DNA of 64,000 nucleotides, taken from NCBI GenBank assembly GCA_030848545.1, contig JAVDCA010000024.1, positions 1-64,000 on the forward strand, given 5' to 3'. The position numbers were made by a program, and so were the translations under genes. Of the stretch, positions 34,211-41,434 are shown in pieces. The DNA is from Astrobacterium formosum (GTDB taxonomy: Bacteria; Pseudomonadota; Alphaproteobacteria; Rhizobiales; Xanthobacteraceae). Every line of letters begins with the position of its first letter. The first letter of the stretch is position 1. A model generated the notes under the pieces. That model was not told the origin of the DNA, did not search any database, and saw nothing but the letters and a program-made list of their open reading frames with translations.

Positions 34211-35710
34211 TCAGTACAGCGCTTCCTGTCCTTTGTCCGCGTCGAGGATGGCGTCGACGGAGATCATGTCCGGCATTTTAAGGGCCTTGGGGCCACCGCT
34301 GGTCGCCAGGAGGAACACGAGGTAAACCATGCCGATCGAAAACATCATCGCTACGTAGGACCACGGCTTGGCGAACGATGCATCACGGAAGATCGCCAGT
34401 TCGAATACGAGCCAGAGGATTGCCACCACAAGGACCGGGGTTTCCCATGCGCCGAGACGGAAGCCCTGGCTCGGCGGCAGGTTGCTACGCTGGAACGCGT
34501 AGATCAGCACCGTAACCGCATAGATGATCGCCGGAAGCAGTGTTGCAGCCGAGAACAATGCGAACAACGCATCCGTCTGCTTCGCAAATAAAGCAAGGAT
34601 GACCTGACCGACGACGGTCATGAACACGGTGGCGTTTACAGGCGTCTTCAGCGACGGGCTGATACGATGCCACAACTGCCAGCCCGGGAAGCGCTCGTCA
34701 CGTGACATGGCCCAAACGAGGCGCGTGCCGCTCAACAGGATGACGAGGCCGCAGGAGAAGATCGAGATGACGACCAACACCAGCAGGAGGTTACCAAGTG
34801 CCGGGCCGAGAACGCGGTTGATGACGTCGGCAATCGGGGTCGCGGAGCCACTGAGTGCGGTCGGGTCGCCAAGCAGTGCCGTGACGGCGATGAGAAACAG
34901 CATGCCGATGATGCCGAGGCTGAGGACTGCCTGCCACATGGCCTTGGGAACGACACGGGCCGGATCGCGGGTTTCCTCGGCGAGGTTCGCCGCGGATTCG
35001 AAACCGACGATCGTGAATGCACCGAGTAGCGTACCCATGATCCAGGGACCAACACTCGTCAGCGTACCGAGCGAATAATAGCCTTCTGGCGCCACGCTTC
35101 CGGTGCTGAACAGGTTCGAGAAATTGAGCTCGTTATTGTATGCACCGACGGCAAACAGCAGCACCACGAGACCGATCATACCGACGAGCTGGATGGTCAC
35201 GGCAACGGCGTTGAATTTTTGGGTGAACTTCGTCGAGAAGGCGATCATGACCGCCTGTGCGATGATCACGATGCTGGTGATCCACCAGGCGTTCCCGGCC
35301 GTCCCCTCATAGCTGAGCAGGACCGGAAGGACGGTCGAGGCGATCGTGTAGTCGACCGCGACAAGCACCACAGCAAGGAAGGTAAACCCGATCCAGCCCA
35401 TGATCCAGCCGAAGACCGGGTTGGTGAGACGCGATGCCCACTGGTAGATATAGCCGGTTACCGGAATACGAGCGGCAAGTGAGCCGATGATCAGTGCGAC
35501 CATGAGTTGGCCGATGACGACGACGGGCCAGGTCCAGATGCCCATCGGGCCGGAACTCGAAAGCATCGCGCCATAGGTGGTGAAGATGCCCGTGGCGATC
35601 GAGACGAAGCCGAACGCGACCGCGAACGACTGAAACGGCGTGACGTCCCGCTTGAGATGGTCGTGATCGGTTTGCCCCGGCGCGGAGCCGGGAGTTGACA
35701 GTGTGGTCAT
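34211..35710 (-). CDS. APC-superfamily permease
   Basis: A 499-residue membrane transporter with about 12 hydrophobic helices. The conserved first-helix segment F-G-F-V-S-I-A-T-G-I and the G-F-E-S-A-A-N-L-A-E-E-T region (helix 6 and loop) are typical of amino acid, polyamine or choline/ethanolamine-type APC carriers. It is the most downstream gene of the second operon and should import its substrate. Specificity cannot be read from sequence. The DUF1937-like upstream reading runs 404 bases into this gene in another frame. Confidence 0.9.
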   Translation of the reverse strand: MTTLSTPGSAPGQTDHDHLKRDVTPFQSFAVAFGFVSIATGIFTTYGAMLSSSGPMGIWTWPVVVIGQLMVALIIGSLAARIPVTGYIYQWASRLTNPVFGWIMGWIGFTFLAVVLVAVDYTIASTVLPVLLSYEGTAGNAWWITSIVIIAQAVMIAFSTKFTQKFNAVAVTIQLVGMIGLVVLLFAVGAYNNELNFSNLFSTGSVAPEGYYSLGTLTSVGPWIMGTLLGAFTIVGFESAANLAEETRDPARVVPKAMWQAVLSLGIIGMLFLIAVTALLGDPTALSGSATPIADVINRVLGPALGNLLLVLVVISIFSCGLVILLSGTRLVWAMSRDERFPGWQLWHRISPSLKTPVNATVFMTVVGQVILALFAKQTDALFALFSAATLLPAIIYAVTVLIYAFQRSNLPPSQGFRLGAWETPVLVVAILWLVFELAIFRDASFAKPWSYVAMMFSIGMVYLVFLLATSGGPKALKMPDMISVDAILDADKGQEALY

Positions 35711-36095
35711 TGGATTCCCCTATTTCATGCCCGGTTGCGTCGGCGAATTCGTGTTCGACATCGCTCCAGAGGCTGACGCGACGCCCCTTGGATTCAAAAA
35801 ACCCTATCTCCCGCTTGACGCCGGCGCTTTCCTGCCAGCCAGGGCCGTCGATCACGACGATCTCGTCCATGGCTTTCATGAACACCTGGTCGATCGGAGC
35901 CCACAGTTTGCCGATGCCTGCCTTGTCGAGATCAGGCAGGTGGCCGTTGATCGGGTGGGACATGGAAATCTGGCTGCAGACGGTGGACCCGCTCCGGGCG
36001 ATGTTGGCGGCGACCGCATTCGCCTCGTCGAACCTTTGGTCGACGACTTCGCGATCGGCATGACCGGGCGGGCCTGCGAGAAAGATTTTTCGCAT
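35307..36095 (-). CDS. DUF1937-like (nucleoside deoxyribosyltransferase fold) protein, odd 3' end
   Basis: The first 130 residues (M-R-K-I-F-L-A-G-P-P onward) match the DUF1937 layout, a nucleoside 2-deoxyribosyltransferase-like fold: an F-L-A-G-P start, P-I-N-G-H-L-P, and I-D-G-P-G-W-Q-E-S with K-R-E-I-G-F-F. The remaining residues are arginine/histidine-rich and are read through the start of the permease gene in a different frame. The true protein may end near 35700 and have lost its stop by a frameshift. Function in this operon is unknown. Confidence 0.6.
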   Translation of the reverse strand: MRKIFLAGPPGHADREVVDQRFDEANAVAANIARSGSTVCSQISMSHPINGHLPDLDKAGIGKLWAPIDQVFMKAMDEIVVIDGPGWQESAGVKREIGFFESKGRRVSLWSDVEHEFADATGHEIGESNDHTVNSRLRAGANRSRPSQAGRHAVSVVRGRVRLRLDRHGHLHHLWRDAFEFRPDGHLDLARRRHRPTHGRTDHRLTCRSYSGNRLYLPVGIASHQPGLRLDHGLDRVYLPCCGACRGRLHDRLDRPSGPAQL

Positions 36096-36133
36096 GCAGC
36101 ATAAACTCCCGATTTTAAGCGTTCAGTGGTGCG

Positions 36134-37528
36134 TCAGTCGCGCCAGTCGCGAGATCGCTCGACGGCCTTTTTGAACAACGCGTGGTGTGCTTCGGTGACC
36201 GATCCGTCGGGCCCGTAACGCGCGCTCCTGGCGCGGGCTGCGGTGACGTCAAGACCACAGAACTCCGCAAGCCCAAGGGCCGTCAGCTCGTGCATGGACG
36301 GAACGGTAATGGTGCGATTGCTGGCCGATGCGAGGAACTGTGCAAAGTACGCGCTTTGCGACAGCCCGCCGTCGATCGAGATGCTGGGACCAAGGTCCGT
36401 GATATCTGATGCGGCTTTGATCAGCCCGACCGTCAGCATCGCGATGCCTTCCAGGACTGCGCGGACGAGATCGCGGCGATCCGTGGCATGGTTCATGCCG
36501 ATGAACATCGGTGCAGCGGTTCGATCCCAATACGGGGCTGCGAGACCGGAAAGCGCGGGAACGAAGATGATCCCGCGGCTCAGGGCCGATGGCCCCTCGA
36601 ATACGCCGAGTTCTTCCGGCGCGGAATAAAGACCGATACTTCTGGCCCATTCGAGCGCTGATCCCGCGTCGTAAACACCGCCTTCGATGGCAAAGGCCGT
36701 GCCGCTGTCCTTCAACGCCCAGGCGACGGTCGGAAGCAACTCTGACTGCGGCGGGCGTTCGTTGCCGCTCACGGCGAGGAGGAACGCCCCCGTTCCGAAC
36801 GTTATCTTGCAGTCACCGGGCTTACGGCATCCATGACCGAACAGGGCCGCCTGCTGGTCGACGATGGAAGCCTTCACGGGAATGCCGTTGATCTTGCTAA
36901 AATCGTCGTTCACGTTCGCAATACGCGGGAGGCATTCCTTGGCAACGCCGTGCAGGGCGCAAAGCTCGTCGCTCCACGTGCCCGTCGCGAGATCAAGGAG
37001 ACCGGTGCGCGAAGCTGTCGCGAGATCGGTGGCAAATACGCCCGCCAGGGAGTCGAGGAAGAACGCGTCGGTTGTCCCGAGACGAAGGCGGCCTGCTTTG
37101 TAGGCCTCCTCGATGCTTGGAACATGACGGAGGAGCCAAGCGAGCTTGCTGGCGGAGAAATACGGGTCGAGCGGAAGACCACAGATGCGCTTGGAGGTTT
37201 CTTCGGCATCGCCGCCCAGATCGGCGAGATACTTCGCCGTTCGGGAATCCTGCCACACGATCACGGGAGAAAGCGCTTCCTTGGTTTCGGCATCCCATGC
37301 CAGGCAGCTCTCGCCCTGGTTTGCGATTGCGACTGCATCAACCTTCCCGGCCGCATCCAGAACGGTGACGATATTCTTCAGAAGCTCGCGCGGATCATGC
37401 TCGACCCAGCCTGCGAATGGATGATCTTGACCATGCTTGCGGCTTGCGACGATCTTCCATTTGCCACCGTCCTCCACGACCAGGCAGCGGGTCGACGTCG
37501 TCCCCTGGTCGATCGATGCGACACGCAT
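36134..37528 (-). CDS. FGGY carbohydrate kinase, glycerol-kinase-like paralog
   Basis: A 464-residue kinase with D-Q-G-T-T-S-T-R-C near the start, N-Q-G-E-S-C-L-A-W, V-D-Q-Q-A-A-L-F-G-H-G and F-G-T-G-A-F-L-L-A. Compared with GlpK it is shorter by 35 residues and its sequence is diverged in the substrate half. FGGY kinases phosphorylate polyols and sugars. Its start lies directly at the stop of the FAD oxidoreductase upstream, so the genes are coupled. The kinase is expected to phosphorylate the substrate of this operon or an intermediate; the substrate is not evident. Confidence 0.85.
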   Translation of the reverse strand: MRVASIDQGTTSTRCLVVEDGGKWKIVASRKHGQDHPFAGWVEHDPRELLKNIVTVLDAAGKVDAVAIANQGESCLAWDAETKEALSPVIVWQDSRTAKYLADLGGDAEETSKRICGLPLDPYFSASKLAWLLRHVPSIEEAYKAGRLRLGTTDAFFLDSLAGVFATDLATASRTGLLDLATGTWSDELCALHGVAKECLPRIANVNDDFSKINGIPVKASIVDQQAALFGHGCRKPGDCKITFGTGAFLLAVSGNERPPQSELLPTVAWALKDSGTAFAIEGGVYDAGSALEWARSIGLYSAPEELGVFEGPSALSRGIIFVPALSGLAAPYWDRTAAPMFIGMNHATDRRDLVRAVLEGIAMLTVGLIKAASDITDLGPSISIDGGLSQSAYFAQFLASASNRTITVPSMHELTALGLAEFCGLDVTAARARSARYGPDGSVTEAHHALFKKAVERSRDWRD

Positions 37529-38749
37529 TCATTCTTCCTCCCTGAAGCTGAAGTGGACTCTTTGCGCGCCAGTCGAATTGTTTGGCCGTGGGACAATGAT
37601 CCGGCTTTCCGGCCGCCATGTTGCGTTACGCCGCCAGACCTCGCGTCCATCGATGGACAACGAGAGTGTCCCCTTGGTCCTGCGCTGGAAGCGCAATTGA
37701 AAATCCTTCAAGCCGCCGGGAAGCGCTGATCCGCTCCGTAGGAGGTTCGGCACGACAAGCTTGATTGGATCGTCGTAAGTGACCTTGGTCGGAGCCGCCT
37801 TCGCCGGGTTGCCGAGAAGATCCGCAGCGAGGGCCGTCCCGATAGCCCTGCCCTCGCGGAACGCCCATCCCCCGGTTTCGACGGCTCGCAGCACGTTGCC
37901 GGCGGCGAAATAGCGGGGGTTTTCGCAGCGGCCATCCTGGTCGACAGCCGGACCCGCGCTGCCCCAGTCGACGGCAAGTCCGGACGTAAGGAACAGCGAG
38001 GCCTCTGGCGTGAACCCGCCGGAGAACAGAACGCCATCACACTCGATTGTTTCGACGATATCGCCGCGCTTGATCCGAACGGCCTCGACGCGGCCGCAGC
38101 CGAGAATATCGACAACCTGCGCATCGTGGTGGAACGGAACACCCATCAGGGACGGGAACCAGCTCAGCGGCGCGGGCGCAATGGAATGCGAGCTCGGCTC
38201 AAGGACCGCGACCGGACGCGCACCATGGCTGAGGCATGTCCAGACCGCGGAGAGCGTCACGAGTTCCGATCCGACAATGACGGGGCGTCTGAACGGCATC
38301 ATGTTGTGGAAAGCGACGTAGGACTGCAAAGTGCCTGTTGTGACGACGCCGATCGGACGGTCGCCCGACACGAGCCGTGCGGCACGTGTCGTTTCCCGCA
38401 CCCCGGTCGTCACAAGCACGCGCTTGGCCGACAGGGTCTGAAGACCATCGGGGTTCGAAACGAGGAGCTCGCCGTCTTCTCCAAGTCGGGCAACAGAGTG
38501 GCCGTACCGGAGGTCGATGTCGTGCTTCGCGATTTCCTGCTCCAGACGACGGCCATAGGCAGCGCCAAGATAGACGCGGCCGAACTCGAGCATTCCGAAA
38601 GGCGAATGGCTGCAGTGTCGCGTCGCTCCGCCGAGGTAGCGTTCCCTTTCGAGGAGCGTGATCTTCCCGACTCCGGCCTTTCGCATCGCTATTGCGGCCG
38701 CGACGCCGGAAGGGCCTCCGCCGACGATGATGACGTCGGACTGGCTCAT
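37529..38749 (-). CDS. FAD/NAD-type oxidoreductase (HcnB/OoxA-like)
   Basis: A 406-residue protein with D-V-I-I-V-G-G-G-P-S-G at the start (FAD), G-V-R-E-T-T-R-A-A in the middle, the NAD-type fold near V-I-V-G-S-E-L, and R-Y-F-A-A-G-N-V-L close to the C-terminal end. Such proteins pair with a second FAD enzyme bearing a BFD-like [2Fe-2S] domain (the next gene) in oxidases for cyanide synthesis, octopine/nopaline and glycerol 3-phosphate-like substrates. It overlaps the upstream partner by 4 nt (ATGA), as expected for a complex. Confidence 0.85.
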   Translation of the reverse strand: MSQSDVIIVGGGPSGVAAAIAMRKAGVGKITLLERERYLGGATRHCSHSPFGMLEFGRVYLGAAYGRRLEQEIAKHDIDLRYGHSVARLGEDGELLVSNPDGLQTLSAKRVLVTTGVRETTRAARLVSGDRPIGVVTTGTLQSYVAFHNMMPFRRPVIVGSELVTLSAVWTCLSHGARPVAVLEPSSHSIAPAPLSWFPSLMGVPFHHDAQVVDILGCGRVEAVRIKRGDIVETIECDGVLFSGGFTPEASLFLTSGLAVDWGSAGPAVDQDGRCENPRYFAAGNVLRAVETGGWAFREGRAIGTALAADLLGNPAKAAPTKVTYDDPIKLVVPNLLRSGSALPGGLKDFQLRFQRRTKGTLSLSIDGREVWRRNATWRPESRIIVPRPNNSTGAQRVHFSFREEE

Positions 38750-40155
38750 TTGCCGTCCTCCTGATCAACCGCAAGCGGTGTAGCGAGACAGCCTTTACTG
38801 ATTTCGGCGAGCTTGGCGTTACAGTAGAAGCCTTGGCAGCGTCCCATCCCTGCACGCGTGCGCCGTCGCAGGCCACCGAAGTCGCCGGGCGGAAGCGGGC
38901 TGCTCAGCGTTGCCTCGATCTCGCGGCGCGTGACCAATTCGCAGTGGCAGACGATGTCGCCGTGGTTTTCGGCTTGCCAGTCCCGCGGTCTGCTCTCGGT
39001 AAGATTTGGCATGCTGACCTTCGGTGCCGCCTTGGAGACGAACTCGCCGCGGTCTGCGCCGCCATGAAGCTTCAGAGCATGTTGCGCGAGACCGAGAGCG
39101 GAACTGAGCCCGGTGGAACGAATGCCGCCAAGGGTGATCGCATTGTGCTCGGCGCGATGGATGACCCGGTATTCCTTCTTCTCCGTCGCGGGGCGCAGGC
39201 CCGCGTAGACCGCAGTGACCGGAATGTGGGCCAGACCGGGGACGAGCTTGCTTCCATGCGTGACGAGAGCCTCGAGCGTGTCGTGTTCAACCGTAGCCCG
39301 GATGCGATCATCCTGTTCTTCGGCGGTGGGACCGACCAGGATGTTGCCGAATGCTGTGGGACAGATAACGACTCCCTTGGTGATCTCGTTCGGCACCGGG
39401 AGAATGATCGTCTTCAACTGGCGCGATGCCGCCTTATCGAGGACGACGAACTGGCCTTTGCGAGGCTTTATCTGGAATTCGGACTGGAAACCAAGACGGG
39501 CATCAACGTGGTCACCGAACAGACCCGCTGCGTTGACCACCCATTTTGACCTGATGTCACCCTGGTTGGTTTCGAGCCGCCACTCCCCGTCGAATGCCCC
39601 TGCTCGAACCTCGCACTGGCGCAAGACAGTTGCACCAAGAGCGATCGCTTGATTGACGTAGGCCAGGGGCGCAGACCACGGATCGATGACGTGTTCGTCG
39701 AGAACATGAAGGGCCGCAACCAGATTGCCTGCCAATCCGGGCTCCACGGTTCGCGCTTCCGCGGAGGTCAACAACCGGAGACGATCGACCCCGTTTTGGC
39801 GGCCCTGCTCGGCGATGCCTTCGAGCTTCAATGCATCATCGGGAGTCCAGGCGCAAACAAGAGCGCTTGTTTCGACCAGGGGCAAATTCATGGCCTGATG
39901 GATATCGAGGTATTCCTGTCGCCCAGCCTGAACCAATGCGAGTTCGAGGCTCCCCTTCGGCGCATCGAACCCCGTGTGCAGGATCGCGCTGTTTGCCTTG
40001 GACGCTCCTGAAAGAATGTCCGAGCCCTTCTCGATGAGGATGACTTTAGCGCCCGCAAGAGCGAACCGTCGGGCAACTGCACAGCCGACGACGCCAGCAC
40101 CGATGATCGCGACGTCGAAACGCTCACTGCCGGATAGTTGCGATTGTGCATTCAC
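38746..40155 (-). CDS. FAD-dependent oxidoreductase with BFD-like [2Fe-2S] domain (GlpA/LhgO-like)
   Basis: A 469-residue protein. An N-terminal FAD fold (I-I-G-A-G-V-V-G-C-A) is followed by a DAO-type substrate domain (G-A-S-K-A-N-S-A-I-L-H-T-G-F-D). The C-terminal BFD-like domain has C-H-C near residue 408 and C-Q-G-F-Y-C about 40 residues later, enough to hold a [2Fe-2S] cluster. It resembles glycerol-3-phosphate or 2-hydroxyglutarate oxidases. It is the first gene of the leftward operon and overlaps its partner by 4 nt, so the pair likely forms one oxidoreductase. Confidence 0.85.
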   Translation of the reverse strand: MNAQSQLSGSERFDVAIIGAGVVGCAVARRFALAGAKVILIEKGSDILSGASKANSAILHTGFDAPKGSLELALVQAGRQEYLDIHQAMNLPLVETSALVCAWTPDDALKLEGIAEQGRQNGVDRLRLLTSAEARTVEPGLAGNLVAALHVLDEHVIDPWSAPLAYVNQAIALGATVLRQCEVRAGAFDGEWRLETNQGDIRSKWVVNAAGLFGDHVDARLGFQSEFQIKPRKGQFVVLDKAASRQLKTIILPVPNEITKGVVICPTAFGNILVGPTAEEQDDRIRATVEHDTLEALVTHGSKLVPGLAHIPVTAVYAGLRPATEKKEYRVIHRAEHNAITLGGIRSTGLSSALGLAQHALKLHGGADRGEFVSKAAPKVSMPNLTESRPRDWQAENHGDIVCHCELVTRREIEATLSSPLPPGDFGGLRRRTRAGMGRCQGFYCNAKLAEISKGCLATPLAVDQEDGK

Positions 40156-40401
40156 AACATAAATCTCTACTGTTCGGGCGATCTATGACCGAACGGTAAC
40201 AAAAACGGCATGCTTCTGTAAAGCGGGAATCCACGCAAAGTACACCGCCTACATTTTTCACGTTGAATCTACGTAGATTTTTCATACCCAGGCTCTTTGC
40301 ATCTCGACCATTCGGTCTCTATATGTGGAGTTGTTCTTGCGTTTTTGCCCGTTCGGGCATGTCGCGGCAATGCAGTCAGACGCTATCGGAGAGGTTCATC
40401 A
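40156..40401. promoter_or_regulatory. Divergent promoter region with palindromes
   Basis: The 246-base gap between the leftward oxidoreductase operon and the rightward DeoR gene holds a perfect 14-base palindrome AATCTACGTAGATT (40266-40279), a GTTCGG-N11-CCGAAC dyad (40172-40194) and a GCCCG-TT-CGGGC hairpin (40347-40358). TTCG repeats of this kind are common in DeoR operators. The region is AT-richer than its surroundings and must contain both promoters. Confidence 0.55.
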
Positions 40402-41181
40402 GTGCGTCCACATGAGCGCCACGAAGAGATAATTCGGCTTGTTACCCGTCGCGGCGAGGTCAGCGTGGATCAACTCGCTGACGAGTTCGCGGTCTCCCGC
40501 GAGACGATTCGCCGGGATCTAGTCGGCCTCGACGAGCTAGGTAGGATTCAGAAATTCCATGGCGGAGCTAAACTCCGCTCCATCGCTGCGACGGAGATTG
40601 GAGGTGAAGGTCCCTTTGCGGCGCGAATGGCCGAAAACCTCTCGGCCAAGCGCCAAATCGCAAAGGCGGCTGCAAGCCTCCTGTCACCAGGAGACAGCCT
40701 TTTCATCGATACCGGTACGACGACCGTTCTGTTCGCCGAAGCCATCGCTGGATTGTCAGGCCTGACGGTGATCACAAACAGCATCCGCATCGCTTCGCTC
40801 GTATCGGCTGGCGGCGACAACAAAGTCTTTCTGATCGGTGGTGCGTTCAATATGGATGCATCGGAGACAGTAGGCTCGTTAGCGGTCGAGCAGATCGCCC
40901 GCTTTCGAGCTCGCCACGCATTCCTGACTGTCGGCGCTATGGACGGAACGGGCCTACTGGACTTCGACGAGGCAGAAACACAGATCGCCCGAGCGATGAT
41001 CAAGCGGGTCGAGACGGTGACCGTGCTCGCCGATGCCTCGAAATTCAACAAACGCGGGATATTCGAGGTGACTGGATGGGATCACGTGAGCCGCCTCGTC
41101 ACAAACACCGAACCACCGGCAAACATCGGGCAGGCCATGGAAGCGGGCGGTGCTTCCTCCATCATCACACCCCAATATTGA
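40402..41181 (+). CDS. DeoR-family regulator of the second operon
   Basis: A 259-residue DeoR-type repressor. The winged HTH contains H-E-E-I-I-R-L-V and F-A-V-S-R-E-T-I-R-R-D. The C-terminal domain has F-I-D-T-G-T-T-T-V and T-V-G-A-M-D-G-T-G, typical of phosphorylated-sugar sensing. GTG 40402 is chosen because GGAGAGG lies 7 bases upstream; longer readings begin with low-complexity sequence. It is divergent from the operon and probably controls it. Confidence 0.85.
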   Translation: MRPHERHEEIIRLVTRRGEVSVDQLADEFAVSRETIRRDLVGLDELGRIQKFHGGAKLRSIAATEIGGEGPFAARMAENLSAKRQIAKAAASLLSPGDSLFIDTGTTTVLFAEAIAGLSGLTVITNSIRIASLVSAGGDNKVFLIGGAFNMDASETVGSLAVEQIARFRARHAFLTVGAMDGTGLLDFDEAETQIARAMIKRVETVTVLADASKFNKRGIFEVTGWDHVSRLVTNTEPPANIGQAMEAGGASSIITPQY

Positions 41182-41434
41182 TGGCTCCAAAGTGCTTATC
41201 TAAATCGAAATCGCTGCGAATTAGGCTCTTGAACCAACACGAACGCATGACCCAGTAATTAAGCTGGAGACACCGTAGGTTACTTTGGAGTTGCTGCGCT
41301 AAAGCGTTGATGTCCTAGCTGCCAAGTCCAAAAATCGCTCGACAATCGATCATTGCGGTGCAGCGGAACTGAACCGGGGTACCGGGCCGGGAGACTAAAT
41401 CGGGCGTGAGGGAAGGGATCAGTACGGATCGTCG

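Noticed and set aside
36134-37528. Second FGGY kinase called as a true glycerol kinase
   Set aside because: It is similar to GlpK in motifs, but a clear GlpK lies at 29029-30528 and the substrate half is diverged, so only the family is named.
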